This document shows positions 1 to 10,062 of a stretch of 64,000 nucleotides of DNA, in pieces. Below the pieces are notes generated by a model. That model saw nothing but the letters and a program-made list of their open reading frames with translations. It was not told where the DNA came from and did no database searches. Numbering within the stretch: position 1 is the first letter of the stretch; every line of letters begins with the position of its first letter. This stretch comes from Strigamia acuminata (Eukaryota; Arthropoda; Chilopoda; Geophilomorpha; Linotaeniidae), in assembly GCA_949358305.1 (NCBI GenBank), contig OX442315.1, positions 1,116,001 to 1,180,000 of the forward strand. Reading direction: 5' to 3'. The position numbers were made by a program, and so were the translations under genes.

Positions 1-1
1 C

Positions 2-3000
2 ACTGCCGCATTACCTGCGCAACAGGCTGCGACAGTGTCTTCTAGTCCGCTCATAAAGGGCGATGAAGTTGTAAATTCAATACTAACATACCCTAGTTTT
101 AAGGACGCATTAACCCAAAATTCGAGTGAGTCAGGGAAACCTGCACCAGCAATTAAGGGGCAAGCGATTGTTGCGAATAACGCGCCTGCGAATGTTACGA
201 CTAATGCGCAAGCGAATATTTCGAATAAAATCAAGGCAAAGGCTGCCAATGCCTCTAAGCAGGCAAGTCCAATTGTGCAGAACAACCCAGAGAATGGGAA
301 TAATTCCATGAATGGGGTTAAAATTTTTGACAAGAGGGATAAGGCTCAAACGATGGACATTTGGCACTCCCGCTTTGGGCATTTAAATGCAAAGGGGATT
401 GCGGGTTTAGAAAAGTCAACTGATGTTTTTGGGCTGAAACTCTCGAATAAGGAGTTGTCGACGTGTGACTCTTGCGCCAGGGCGAAGAGCACACGTGCTA
501 GTTTTCCACCAATAATTGGAATTACTACTAAAGATATTTTGGAAATAGTGCACTTAGACGTGTGGGGCCCCGCTCCAGTTCAAACATTGGGTGGGGCGTA
601 CTATTATCTCATTCTCATCGATGATTTTTCCCGCTTTATGTGGATAATTATTATGAAACGGAAAAGTGGCGTTTTGGGGCATTTCAAACAATGGCTGCTT
701 GAAATCGAGAGAACAACCTCCAAGAAGGTTAAGGCCATCAAAACGGACAACGGAGGGGAATTTGTATCTAGACAATGGGACAATTATGTGGCGACAATTG
801 GGCTTAAGTGCATGAGGACCAATGCATATAGCCCTGAAATGAATTCAGTCGCTGAGAGGGCGAACAGGACCATTATTGGTGGAGTCCGGGCACTCCTTAT
901 CGAGAACAAATTTCCTCCTACTTTATGGGCAGAACTTGCAGTTTCAGTCGTGTATCTGAAAAACCGGTTTCCACATATGGGAATTGGTGGGAAAACACCA
1001 TATAACGTGTTTCATAACAAGAAATTGTCCCTTCGCCATGTCAAGTGTATCGGTTCACTGACATATGTTCACATCCCTTCCCAGACTCGGATTGGGAAAT
1101 TACAGGAAAGGGCATGGGCTGGGGCATTGGTCGGATACGCCGCTTCTACACGTGGCTATAGAATTTGGGATCCGAATAAAAATCAGGTGTTTTTGTCTAA
1201 ACACGTAAAAATTTTTGAAAACAATTTCTGGTTTGAATTGGGGACGGTCACGTCGCCTGAACTTGAGGATGACTTTGATGCTTCGAGTTCGGACTCGTTC
1301 AATGGGTCATTTTCTGACGACGACAGTGTTGCTGGCGACCCAATAATTCAGAAAGTTCCGAAGATTCCGGAACCTCCTCCTGCGATACAGGAAGTCCCAC
1401 AACCTGTTCCGCAGCAAAAAGTGAAACCCGCATTGCCCACGACCCCAAAGCCTGTTTTTAGGCCTGAATTAAGACCAGCCGCCAAACAGGCAGCTCAGCA
1501 ACCCCCACTTATGCCCGTTGAGGGGAACCCTATTCTTGGGGATAGGGAGACAGGGGATGAGCCTGTTGAAGAAATTTGTGGGGCGAAGGGGGATGATGGG
1601 AATTACTCCAACGACTATCCTGATGATGGGGAACCTGAAATTCCCCCTGGGATTCAAACACGACGTGGATCACTATCAAAGAAAAAGAAAGGAAACGTGA
1701 TGTTACACCCGGAACTATTGCCATTAAATATGGCGGAATGGGAACGACGCGCATCCGCCCGCAAAGACGGAGCGACAGCGGGACAAATAGATGTTGTTTA
1801 CATCACGCCCTTAAAGGACAAGATAAGAAGTCGAGTTGATATCGCACGGTGGTGCGATGAAGAAGGGTACGCATATGATGCGACCTTATTTGACTTTAAG
1901 ACATTAGAGGGGGACGGTGAACCGTTAGGGTTTGCAGGTTTCTGTGCCGTCGAGCCAGAAACCTACGAAGAAGCCATGTACCACATCAAGCGCCCTGATT
2001 GGATTAAAGCTATGAGGGAAGAAATTGATGTGTTTGATGAAAGAACGGTTTACAAGGAAGTTGACAAAACAACTTTAGACAAGGGTACGACTCTCTTGGG
2101 ATCGAAATGGATATATAAAATGAAGCGCGACCACACAGGTGTTATCCAACGCTATCGAGCCCGACTCGTCGCACAGGGCTTTAAGCAAAAGCCCGGAGTT
2201 GACTTTACGGAGGTGTTCTCCCCCGTCGTCAACTTCGTGCTAGTAATAGTGTTCTTTTGCACTTTGGTAATACTCAAGGGATGGCGGGACTTACACTTGG
2301 ATATCAAGGCCGCGTACCTTTACGGGGACCTCGATACGGTACAATACATGGAGATCCCCAAGAGATATCGTACCGCCCATAACCAGCACAAATGCTGGAT
2401 GCTCTTGAAAGCCCTTTACGGGCTACATCAGTCCGGTCGTATGTGGTACCAGGTTCTCCACATACGACTACTTGAACTGGGCTTCCAACCGTTGTTGGGT
2501 TTAAACTGTGTCTATGCCCTAGACAACGATGCAATAGTCATCTTTTACGTGGACGATATCGTGTTGTTTTCCAAGGATGACTATGTGGAACAATGCGTTT
2601 TAAAGTGGTTACGGGAATCGTTTGAAGTAGTGAGTCTGGGACCCGTAACTTTACTTTTAGGAATTGAGTTTGATAGGTCCGGGGGCATGATTAGAATCCA
2701 CCAACGGAAATATATTGAAAAGCTTTGTAAAGCGTACGGGATTGACTCGTGCCATCGAGTGAAAGTTCCAGTAACCCCGGGAACCATGATTCAAAGTGTA
2801 AGAACCGGGGAAAAAGTCGATACTTCATTCCCGTACAGATCTCTGGTCGGAAGTCTATTGTTCATCGCCAGCCGAACGAGACCCGACATACTGTTTTCAG
2901 TAATAGTGCTTTCTCAGTATAACGAGACGCATTCGACGCGCCATGTCAATATGTTACTGCAGGTCCTACGATATTTGGCCACCACGTCGAATTATTCGAT

Positions 3001-3502
3001 TAACTTGTCGAACTGTAAAAACGAGAATTTGACAGTTTACACCGACGCGTCGTTTGCCCTAGATCAAGACAGACGACGAAGCTTTGGGGGACATATTGTC
3101 TATATGGGTGGCATTCCCATCTCGTGGAATTGCCACAAACAATCGATGACCTCCCTGTCGATCATGGAGAGCGAATTTCTCGCCGTGGTCGATGGGGTGA
3201 AAGAAGTTATTTGGCTCGAGCGCCTTTACGACGCGAAAATAATGTTTTGTCTCAAGCGAAATACGCCCTGTGTTTTTGCGGATAGCCAGCCGGCTATCCA
3301 ATACTGTAAGAATAGGATTGAGAACAGGGCGAATAAACATATAGACGTGAAGCTTCACTTCGTTAGAGATTGGTTCGAGAAGGGAACGTTTTTGATCGAG
3401 CATGTTTCCGGCGAATTAAATGTCGCCGATATTCTAACGAAGTGGTTGGCTAAATCCAGACTAAACGCCCTATGCGAATACATCTTAGTAATTGACAAAT
3501 AG
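2..3502 (+). CDS. copia Pol polyprotein (integrase, reverse transcriptase, RNase H), 5'-partial
   Basis: The frame is open from the first bases of the window, so the true start is upstream; the first residues match the interior of the Cop-A2 polyprotein. Residues counted from position 35 give a GAG-pre-integrase zinc domain (WHSRFGHL...CDSC, about 108-150). The integrase core has D in HLDVWGP (about 173), D in KTDNGGEF (about 236) and E in NSVAERANR (about 272). A proline- and acid-rich linker follows. The reverse transcriptase has LYGLHQSG and catalytic YVDD (about 835). RNase H has YTDAS, MESEF, FADSQ and the C-terminal HVSGELNVADILTKWL. All catalytic residues seen are intact. It should copy element RNA into cDNA in cytoplasmic particles and integrate it. 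The stop TAG lies 17 bp before the LTR. It appears functional as far as can be seen. Confidence 0.93.
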   Translation, partial: TAALPAQQAATVSSSPLIKGDEVVNSILTYPSFKDALTQNSSESGKPAPAIKGQAIVANNAPANVTTNAQANISNKIKAKAANASKQASPIVQNNPENGNNSMNGVKIFDKRDKAQTMDIWHSRFGHLNAKGIAGLEKSTDVFGLKLSNKELSTCDSCARAKSTRASFPPIIGITTKDILEIVHLDVWGPAPVQTLGGAYYYLILIDDFSRFMWIIIMKRKSGVLGHFKQWLLEIERTTSKKVKAIKTDNGGEFVSRQWDNYVATIGLKCMRTNAYSPEMNSVAERANRTIIGGVRALLIENKFPPTLWAELAVSVVYLKNRFPHMGIGGKTPYNVFHNKKLSLRHVKCIGSLTYVHIPSQTRIGKLQERAWAGALVGYAASTRGYRIWDPNKNQVFLSKHVKIFENNFWFELGTVTSPELEDDFDASSSDSFNGSFSDDDSVAGDPIIQKVPKIPEPPPAIQEVPQPVPQQKVKPALPTTPKPVFRPELRPAAKQAAQQPPLMPVEGNPILGDRETGDEPVEEICGAKGDDGNYSNDYPDDGEPEIPPGIQTRRGSLSKKKKGNVMLHPELLPLNMAEWERRASARKDGATAGQIDVVYITPLKDKIRSRVDIARWCDEEGYAYDATLFDFKTLEGDGEPLGFAGFCAVEPETYEEAMYHIKRPDWIKAMREEIDVFDERTVYKEVDKTTLDKGTTLLGSKWIYKMKRDHTGVIQRYRARLVAQGFKQKPGVDFTEVFSPVVNFVLVIVFFCTLVILKGWRDLHLDIKAAYLYGDLDTVQYMEIPKRYRTAHNQHKCWMLLKALYGLHQSGRMWYQVLHIRLLELGFQPLLGLNCVYALDNDAIVIFYVDDIVLFSKDDYVEQCVLKWLRESFEVVSLGPVTLLLGIEFDRSGGMIRIHQRKYIEKLCKAYGIDSCHRVKVPVTPGTMIQSVRTGEKVDTSFPYRSLVGSLLFIASRTRPDILFSVIVLSQYNETHSTRHVNMLLQVLRYLATTSNYSINLSNCKNENLTVYTDASFALDQDRRRSFGGHIVYMGGIPISWNCHKQSMTSLSIMESEFLAVVDGVKEVIWLERLYDAKIMFCLKRNTPCVFADSQPAIQYCKNRIENRANKHIDVKLHFVRDWFEKGTFLIEHVSGELNVADILTKWLAKSRLNALCEYILVIDK

Positions 3503-3519
3503 CTAAACGAAGGGGGATT

Positions 3520-3982
3520 TGTTGGGTTGACGTTTTCCTGTTTGTCCTCGTATCCGCGTAGATTATCAGATTGCATATTGTGGATAAATGCAATCAGTGT
3601 GTTGCCATGTTGATGTCCCGTATCGCTGTCGGTTGATTTCGAATTTTAATCCCAATGCTGGTTTTGTACCGCAACCGACACTTATTACGTGACAACACAC
3701 ACAACCTGTCATCTGCTCAAATGAGCAATTATTGTTTATGTTGTTCTGTTTGTTTTATCCATTAGTTTTGTCTTTCTGTAAAGAACAAGTCAGTGTGTTG
3801 AAACAATGATTTGTTCTATGGTTTCATTGTGTTTGAGATCGAGGGCGATTAGCCTCGAACCATACCGTTTTATGTATACTTTTGTAATAAAACAAAATGG
3901 CGGACGCGTGTCCGATTTCTCCGCCAAGTAGAAATTATGTTTCCAGTCATTTATGCAGCACACAGGCCATTGTATCTCTTCA
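3520..3982 (+). repeat. Cop-A1 3' LTR (463 bp)
   Basis: It starts TGTTGGGTTGACG directly after the polypurine tract and ends CTCTTCA, matching the ends of the 464-bp Cop-A2 LTRs. The R/U5 half, with the hairpin CTGCTCAAATGAGCA, an AATAAAAC signal and an ATGGCGGACGCGTGTCC hairpin, is clearly homologous to Cop-A2. The first 200 bp (U3) is much more diverged. The bases after it are ACAAC, but the matching 5' target duplication is outside the window. Confidence 0.85.
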
Positions 3983-4335
3983 ACAACATGGTGAACGCAC
4001 AACTCCTTATTAATCGCGATAAAGATATAATCTATCCAACCTGTGTGTTCCCTGCGTTGTTCTTAATTGTGAATGGTGTCCAAACACCCTGGCCATGAGG
4101 CGATCAACCACCACTCAGTTTTTTGGGAATCGCATTGTAAAGTGCCTTTGCGACTGCCATGCTCATAATCACCTCCCAAATTAAAAAGATAAGTCATTGT
4201 GCACTGCTAAAGTTCAGTGTAATATTGATAATACTCCAGAAAATCACCTGTCCCAGGTTCCAGGTTTTTTGTATTAACTTAAATTATTTTTTTCTGCCAG
4301 TTGTTGATTATAGCTCTATGTAAAAAAATAATCAT
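3983..4335. other. unassigned flank of Cop-A1
   Basis: About 350 bp of ordinary-looking sequence with no ORF above background and no repeat shared with the rest of the window. It is probably older genomic or transposon DNA into which Cop-A1 and the CACTG element inserted. Confidence 0.5.
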
Positions 4336-4444
4336 CACTGCAAAAAATTTTGGATTTCCAAAAAAAAAGTCATTGGAAAGTTGATGGTGAAATTAGATAA
4401 ATTCCAGTTTAGAAATATAATGAAAAGGAAATGTGAAATATTTT

Positions 4445-4730
4445 ATGGAAAGTTAAATTTCTGTAAATTTACAACACTGAAAGATGATGTTGTAAGTTTT
4501 TGTTAAATGTATGGAAAGCTAATATAAATTAGGTTTGGAAATTTAAATTTATGTAAATTTTCAACACTGAAAGATGACATTTTAGTTTTTGTTAAAGGTG
4601 TGGAAAGCTAATGTAAACTAGGTTTGGAAATTTAAATTTCTATAAATTTTCAACACTGAAAGATGATGTTGCAAATTATTGTAATTGTATGGAATGTTAA
4701 TGTGAATTAGATTTGGATATTTGTATTTCC
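4445..4730. repeat. about 90-bp tandem repeat, three degenerate copies
   Basis: ACACTGAAAGATGA recurs at about 4474, 4564 and 4653, each in a longer unit that also contains GGAAATTTAAATTT and GTATGGAAAG-like words. The repeat is internal to the CACTG-ended element. Nothing suggests coding. Confidence 0.7.
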
Positions 4731-5079
4731 ATTCATTTCACAAGCCTAAAAATTAATGACTGAAGATCCTATGTTTCCAGCTTTTAAAATTTATGGGTTT
4801 ATCACCAGATGACGAACATAATTCAAAACTAATTCAAAATTTATATTTATTAAATATGGGATTGGTTTTATCATTTCTACTTCAACAAATAATTAGATTA
4901 TTATTGTTAGAGTTGGATAAATTAAAAAGTTAACACAAATTTTGTAGTGTAACATTTTAATTTGATTCTAGAATTTGTTACACCATCCTATCAATGCAAG
5001 TTTTAATCACTGCTTTCAGTTGATTTTGCTCATTTTTTGTATTAGGGTATGATTATAGCCTTGGTTCATGAATTCAGGA

Positions 5080-5215
5080 TTCAAGATTATTGGATTCAAG
5101 ATTTATAAATTCAGAATTCAGGATTCAGGAATGAATTCAGGATTTAGATTTTATGATTCAGGAATCAATTCAGAATTCAGTGATTGATTCAGGATTCAGG
5201 ATTCAAGTAACCTTG
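5080..5215. repeat. degenerate GGATTCA/GAATTCA simple repeat
   Basis: Irregular reiteration of GAATTCAGGATTCAGGAAT-type words within the CACTG-ended element. The copies vary in length and order, so no fixed unit can be given. Confidence 0.65.
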
Positions 5216-5626
5216 TTCAGGAGTGAATCCTCTGCATATTTTCAGGATGTATTGAATTTTTATGGAAATTTCTAGGGATTTATTTTTACGAGATTTATTT
5301 TGAGATTTAACTAATTTAGAATTTTTATTAAAAAAGAAATATCAAATTTTATATTTGGATTGTTGTTATTTACTGATGGGAAACTCATATTTTACATTTG
5401 GAAATCTTAACTTTACTAGTTGAGAAATATGTGTTTTACTGTTTGGAAATTTAATATATCATGCTATGAAAAGTAGTTTGGAAACGGTTGCATTCAGTGT
5501 TGGAAAGTCGTTGGAAATTTGATGTTTGTACAATTTGGAATATATAACTTTCGGGTTTGGAAATATCGCATTTCAGTTATATTTCCAAAATATTTTATCG
5601 ACGAAAATCTAATTTTTTTTGCAGTG

Positions 5627-5819
5627 CATTTGTGTTGATCAAATAACACAATCGATTTATTGTCACGGATCTTCTTAATGGCGGATATGGGTAGAGCCGC
5701 AATTTAATCAAGGATGCAATCTATCTGAGTCATAACAACATAACAATAAATGATAACAAAGCACCAATTAATATTAACAATAACTTATAAAATTACAATA
5801 AAAGCATAAGTAGACTTGA
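5627..5819. other. AT-rich stretch upstream of the cysteine-rich fragment
   Basis: No ORF. A TATA-like CTTATAAAAT near 5785 lies about 90 bp before the ATG at 5881 and could be a remnant promoter of that paralogue. Confidence 0.35.
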
Positions 5820-6084
5820 AAGTTCACTAGTCAGTTGGACCACTAATTCATTCGAAAGGCGTTTGATCATGTAAAAGTACATGATCCTCGTCCTCGTCTT
5901 ACTATTACTCGTTGAACGAGTATTAGCCGCGTGTTGCAGAAGAACGATGCCATGCAATTGCTCATTTACTCCAGGTCTATCTCGGCCACGACTCCCTCAA
6001 CCGGCGTGCATGACGTGTCCGTCTCATACTGCGTTACATCTCGTTTATAACGCAATTGGAATTCTTTCCGAAATTTATTTCTGA
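5820..6084 (+). pseudogene. truncated paralogue of the cysteine-rich secreted protein
   Basis: Bases from about 5832 to 5965 match, on the opposite strand, the 5' part of the gene at 5966-6280, including 5' leader sequence (GTCAGTTGGAC, ATTCATTCGAAA) and the signal-peptide region. The first ATG of the relative is present at 5869 but is followed at once by TAA; an in-frame ATG at 5881 opens a frame of 67 residues. It begins with a leucine/valine-rich segment ending VLAACC, which looks like a signal peptide with cleavage before CC. Homology ends near 5965, where the frame runs into the antisense of the neighbour's 3' end. The distal part is therefore probably not native. It is most likely a truncated inverted duplicate. 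Confidence 0.6.
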
Positions 6085-6280
6085 AATGACAATCCAGGCG
6101 GCACTGATTCACGCTTCTGCAACTGCAACCACAACACGCCATGTTGCAAGCGTTTGTCCTGCAGCATTCGTCGAGCCCCCGCATGAAGCAGTCATCGCGT
6201 GGAATCTTTCTTGTGCAACAGTCGGCAATAATAAATAAAAGTAATAATAAAACGAAGACGAGCATCATGTACTTGGACAT
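5966..6280 (-). CDS. small secreted cysteine-rich protein (104 aa), function unknown
   Basis: The ATG at 6280 opens a 104-residue protein. It has a short polar N-terminus, a hydrophobic core of about 15 residues (MLVFVLLLLLFIIA) and a likely signal cleavage before DCC. The mature part has about 13 cysteines in pairs and singles (CC, C, CC, C, CC, C, C, C, C, then a late C), followed by a basic stretch and an acidic tail ending EIDLE. This layout fits a secreted disulphide-rich peptide of the defensin-like or venom-like kind, or a structural secreted protein. I recognise no named family and claim no activity. The frame stays open upstream of 6280, but the signal-peptide logic and the paralogue at 5820-5965, which aligns from the same ATG, favour this start. 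It is the best host-gene candidate in the window. Confidence 0.6.
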   Translation of the reverse strand: MSKYMMLVFVLLLLLFIIADCCTRKIPRDDCFMRGLDECCRTNACNMACCGCSCRSVNQCRLDCHFRNKFRKEFQLRYKRDVTQYETDTSCTPVEGVVAEIDLE

Positions 6281-6419
6281 GATCAAACTATTTTCGAATG
6301 AATTAATTGTCCAACTGACAGCATGGGACTGGGGATTGTACAGGGTCAGATGTGGCAATCTTGCTGTAGACTGACCTTCTGCTGAATCCTCTCTTCCCAT
6401 TGGCTGCAACGTCAAGACG

Positions 6420-7095
6420 TAAGTTTGGCCTAAATCCGAGCCTTTTCTCTGGTGTAGTGATACAAGAAAATAGATCCAAACACCAGGATTGCAACCGATC
6501 TACTGAAAATAGTAAGCGAACGTTCTAAGATTTCTGGAAGAAGCAAGCAATAAATTCTGAACTATTTTTCCTGGTGGCAGCACAGAGTGAGTTATGAGGC
6601 TCGGATTTTGGCCAAACTTACACATGGCCAGAGTATAATCATGGCTCTTCTCCGTTGGCCATTCATATTGCTCCATAAATCTTGGGCGCCAAACTCGAAT
6701 TTGGGACTGTTAGGTCCGATGTGTGGTTACATAACTTTTTATCAAGTTTTAAAGATTTCTGAGAGGAATTTTGTGGGGGGGGGGAGTAAATGTTTTTCCA
6801 CGGAAGAGCTAGAGCTTATCACCAATGACATTTATTTACACCTAAAAAATTTGTATTAACACCAAAATAATTTGCATAAACTGACATCATTTGTATTTAC
6901 ACATTCCGCATTGGTAGTTCCTCTCATTTTACACCCGTGCCGTATGGGCATTCGTATATTGGAGTCCTGCGGTCTAATAGAGCCCGCATATTGACTGCAA
7001 AAAATTGACATTTCCCGCACTCTATTGAAGACCCGCGATTGAATAAAGGCCTGCACATTAGCTACAAAAATTTCCAATTTTTCCCAAGAAGTTAA
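6420..7095. other. unassigned sequence
   Basis: Mixed-composition DNA without a convincing gene. A run of nine or more G lies near 6776. The short frames present lack domains and context. Confidence 0.5.
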
Positions 7096-7752
7096 CTTTT
7101 TGACTCAAAAAACAATTTTATCACTAAAAAATCGATCTTTTGAATCAAAAATCAAACTTTTGACTCAAAAATTTATCTTTTGACTCAAAAATCGATCTTT
7201 TGACTCAAAAATTGATCTTTTGACTCAAAAATCGATTTTTTGACTCAAAAATTGATCTTTTGACTCAAAAATTGATCTTTTGACTCAAAAATCGATCTTT
7301 TGACTAAAAAATCGATCTTTTGACTCAAAAATCGATCTTTTGACTCAAAAATCGATCTTTTGACTCAAAAATCGATCTTTTGACTCAAAAATCGATCTTT
7401 TGACTCAAAAATCGATCTTTTGACTCAAAAATCGATCTTTTGACTCAAAAATCGATCTTTTGACTCAAAAATCGATCTTTTGACTCAAAAATCGATCTTT
7501 TGACTCAAAAATCGATCTTTTGACTCAAAAATCGATCTTTTGACTCAAAAATCGATCTTTTGACTCAAAAATCGATATTTTGACTCAAAAATCGATATTT
7601 TGACTCAAAAATCGATCTTTTGACTCAAAAATTGATCTTTTGACTCAAAAATTGATCTTTTGACTCAAAAATTGATCTTTTGACTCAAAAATTGATCTTT
7701 TGACTCAAAAATTGATCTTTTGACTCAAAAATTGATCTTTTGACTCAAAAAT
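7096..7752. repeat. 20-bp satellite with a TGACTCA core, about 32 copies
   Basis: The unit TTTTGACTCAAAAATCGATC repeats head to tail with almost no length variation from about 7100 to 7752. Variants are mainly ATTGATC for ATCGATC, grouped at both ends, while the centre is nearly homogeneous. Each unit contains TGACTCA, the AP-1/GCN4 consensus, and usually the palindrome ATCGAT. There are no spacers, so it is not a CRISPR array. Confidence 0.95.
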
Positions 7753-9040
7753 AAATTTTGTAACAATTCTCGTGTTTAAGGTTTAAAATGTGACAAATAA
7801 TGCACGGTATGTATTCGCGCATGCGCAAGTTGTAATGAGCCCAAAATTACTATTAAATTAATAATAATAATAATTCTCTAAGCTCATTGATGCTTAGACA
7901 AGACTTATCAAATAACTACTTCTAATAAACTAAACTTACTCAAAATGGTGGGAAAATAAACACAAGTTATTTCTCAAATAAATTCTAAGATGATTTATTC
8001 TTAACTTAAACTATGCTTTAAAGGAAATACAAATAATAAGAATACGTGATAAAATCATACATATTTGACTAAATGATAAAATTAAATAAGAAATGAAAGA
8101 TGAAATAATACAAAATGGCGACGTTTGCGGTGAACTTTGCGGCTACGTTACGGCAACGTTTCGGCGACGTTACGGCGACGTTACGGCAACGTTCACAAAT
8201 CGTTCGCGACGTCCGATCTTTGTTTTCTACTCCCGGCGTTCGTTCCCGACGACACGGACAAATTTCCGACTAATGAAGACTCGTAGCCGGACTCAATTCC
8301 GTTCTCGAAGATTTTCTCGACGAAACGGATAAATTTCCGTGCAACTTCTCTCTCGCTTCTCATACGAATCTTCGCGACTCGACTCTCGAATCTCGGCGAC
8401 ACGGACTAATTCCGACTCGGTGATGAATTCGGACTAATTTCCGTTCTTCCGACGTTCTCTCGCAACTCGTCCGTTGCGACTCCAAATTGTGGCTATTTCC
8501 ACACAAAGTTCTCACTTAGCGGTTGTGCTAAGCAAGTTGGAGTCTAGCTGGATTCTCTTCTCAGCGAGGCGATATCTCGAACCAACAATGAGCTGGCTCA
8601 AGAATGAGGAAAAATCCCACCGCACGTGAAATGCGGCAAGACCGAAATATCCCACTGTTGTAACTGTACAACAGCAAGAATGAGTTTCAATGTGTTTCCA
8701 ATTGTCACAAATCTAATGAAGAATTCTGGTATTTCTGGAGTAGATTTGGTGTGACTTGACTTGGTGAACTTGAACATAAAACTGAAGAGTTCTCACTCTT
8801 CTCAGGACTTATTTCCTGTTTGGAGGCTTGTGGGCTGGTTATCCTGGCAACCACCCACATTTCCTCCCACTCTGCTTAACTTCCTTGTCTGGAGACAGGA
8901 AACATAAAAACACAAAATAAATAAAATAAAATAATATTTTCAGACTTTATTTCTGATACTTCTTCCACTAGTGACCACTAGGGTCACTACAAAGTTTACA
9001 AAGTTTCCTAAAATTGATGATGTTCAACAAGAGTGTTGGT
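7753..9040. other. unassigned sequence with local GGCGACGTTAC reiteration
   Basis: 7753-8090 is AT-rich. 8110-8210 reiterates ACGTTACGGCGACGTT-like words. 8210-8480 repeats TTCCGACTCG-like and ACGGACAAATTTCCG-like words. The remainder to 9040 is unremarkable. The pattern resembles the leader or LTR of an unrecognised retroelement, but I found no second copy in the window. Confidence 0.45.
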
Positions 9041-9259
9041 CATTACTCTTTAGAGTACTTCGAATTCCGTGTGCTAAAATGTAAAGGATTCGATCCCTGT
9101 TTATCGATGTATCCTTTTCGCTGATTGGCTTCCGCGAAATCCGCATTTCGGGGGCGACTATTTGGGGGATTCCGGGTGGACCAAACTCTTCCGGAAAATG
9201 TCCGGGGTGGTGTCGGGAGCGTCGATAGACTGTTTTGTGTCAAGGTTGCCAATTTTCAA

Positions 9260-9311
9260 GTAAGTATTGGAAGGTTCATTTCTGTGCATTCTCATATATT
9301 TTTTTTCACAG
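9260..9311 (+). other. candidate 52-bp spliceosomal intron
   Basis: CAA|GTAAGTATT at 9257-9268 is a strong donor. A polypyrimidine run (ATATATTTTTTTTCACAG) ends at 9311 and is a strong acceptor. Removing the 52 bp joins two frames that are open from about 9122 to 9479, but this joined frame has no ATG upstream of the donor. It may mark a short-intron gene or gene relic; coding capacity is not supported. Confidence 0.35.
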
Positions 9312-9499
9312 GAGCAACGAGGCGCGATGAAGGGGGATCAAGCGAGAGTGAATAAAATAAACTCGTTTACGTCTCAAATGCGCGTTTGCGTTTGTAAATT
9401 TGGTTTTCTTGCAACGCGGTGGCGCGTTCGAGTTTCGTGTTGCGATACAAACGCGCACGGGTGCGTATTGGAGTCGTAAACAACTTTCTGTCGCAATGC

Positions 9500-9753
9500 G
9501 ATCGCGTATTTGACAAATTTCTGCAGATTTTTGCCAATATTTGACAATTTTCAGACAAATTTCAATTAATTTTTGAAATTTTTGAGAGATTTCAATAAAA
9601 GTTTGAGGAATTTCTTATGCTGAAATTTCTCAAAAAATTTTAAAAATTAATTGAAATTTGTCTGAAATTTGTCTGGAATTTGTCAAATATTGTCAAAAAT
9701 CCGTGGAAATTTGTCAAATACTGGCAAAAATCCGTGAAAATTTGTCAAAAATT
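9500..9753. repeat. hairpin repeat Y, copy 1
   Basis: The left half contains TTGACAAATTTCTGCAGA and TTTTTGCCAATATTTGAC. The right half contains the inverted counterparts (GAAATTTGTCAAATACTGGC, CAAAAATCCGTG). The whole can fold on itself. Related copies lie at 11021-11460 and 57839-58430. Confidence 0.7.
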
Positions 9754-10062
9754 GCAGTACGTCATGTTTTTCACTATTATTCAAGGCAGTTCGCCATGTT
9801 TTTCACTATTATTCAAGGCAGTACGCCATGTTTTCCACTATTATTCAAGGCAGTACGCCATGTTTTCCACTATTATTCAAGGCAGTATGCCATGTTTTCC
9901 ACTATTATTCAAGGCAGTACGCCATGTTTTCCACTATTATTCAAGGCAGTACGCCATGTTTTCCACTATTATTCAAGGCAGTACGCCATGTTTTCCACTA
10001 TTATTCAAGGCAGTACGCCATGTTTTCCAATATTATTCAAGGCAGTATGCCATGTTTTTCCA
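9754..10062. repeat. 32-bp tandem repeat, about nine copies
   Basis: The unit is ACGCCATGTTTTCC followed by ACTATTATTCAAGGCAGT. The copies are nearly identical, with C/T variants (TTTTTC for TTTTCC, GTATGCC for GTACGCC). Because 32 is not a multiple of 3, and no unit carries a stop in any frame, all three plus frames stay open across the array. The ORFs there are by-products. Confidence 0.93.

Larger units (their letters stand above)
1..3982 (+). mobile_element. Cop-A1, Ty1/copia LTR retrotransposon, 3' part
   Basis: The window opens inside a copia-type element and contains most of its polyprotein, a polypurine tract (AAGGGGGATT just before 3520) and one LTR. The 5' LTR, leader and gag lie outside. 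Domain order is integrase, then reverse transcriptase, then RNase H, which defines Ty1/copia. The visible coding part has no stop or frameshift. Cop-A2, on the other strand at 12743-28382, is a close relative: their RT/RNase H proteins differ at only a few positions. Confidence 0.93.
4336..5626. mobile_element. non-autonomous DNA transposon with CACTGCAAAAAA termini (CMC-like)
   Basis: The left end CACTGCAAAAAAT and right end TTTTTTTTGCAGTG are terminal inverted repeats, flanked on both sides by CAT, a candidate 3-bp target duplication. CACTG termini with 2-4 bp duplications fit the CACTA/Chapaev (CMC) group. The 1.29-kb interior is AT-rich and contains no transposase ORF, so the element would need a helper. 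Inside are about three degenerate copies of a 90-bp unit (about 4445-4730) and a run of GAATTCAGGATTCA-like words (about 5080-5215). The superfamily assignment is an inference from the ends only. Confidence 0.65.

Noticed and set aside
3790-4002. Minus-strand 70-residue ORF in the Cop-A1 LTR
   Set aside because: It lies in LTR sequence, is not kept in the Cop-A2 LTR and has no domain.
7096-7752. CRISPR array
   Set aside because: The units are contiguous with no spacers, and the window is eukaryotic. The same holds for the 22-, 32- and 56-bp arrays.
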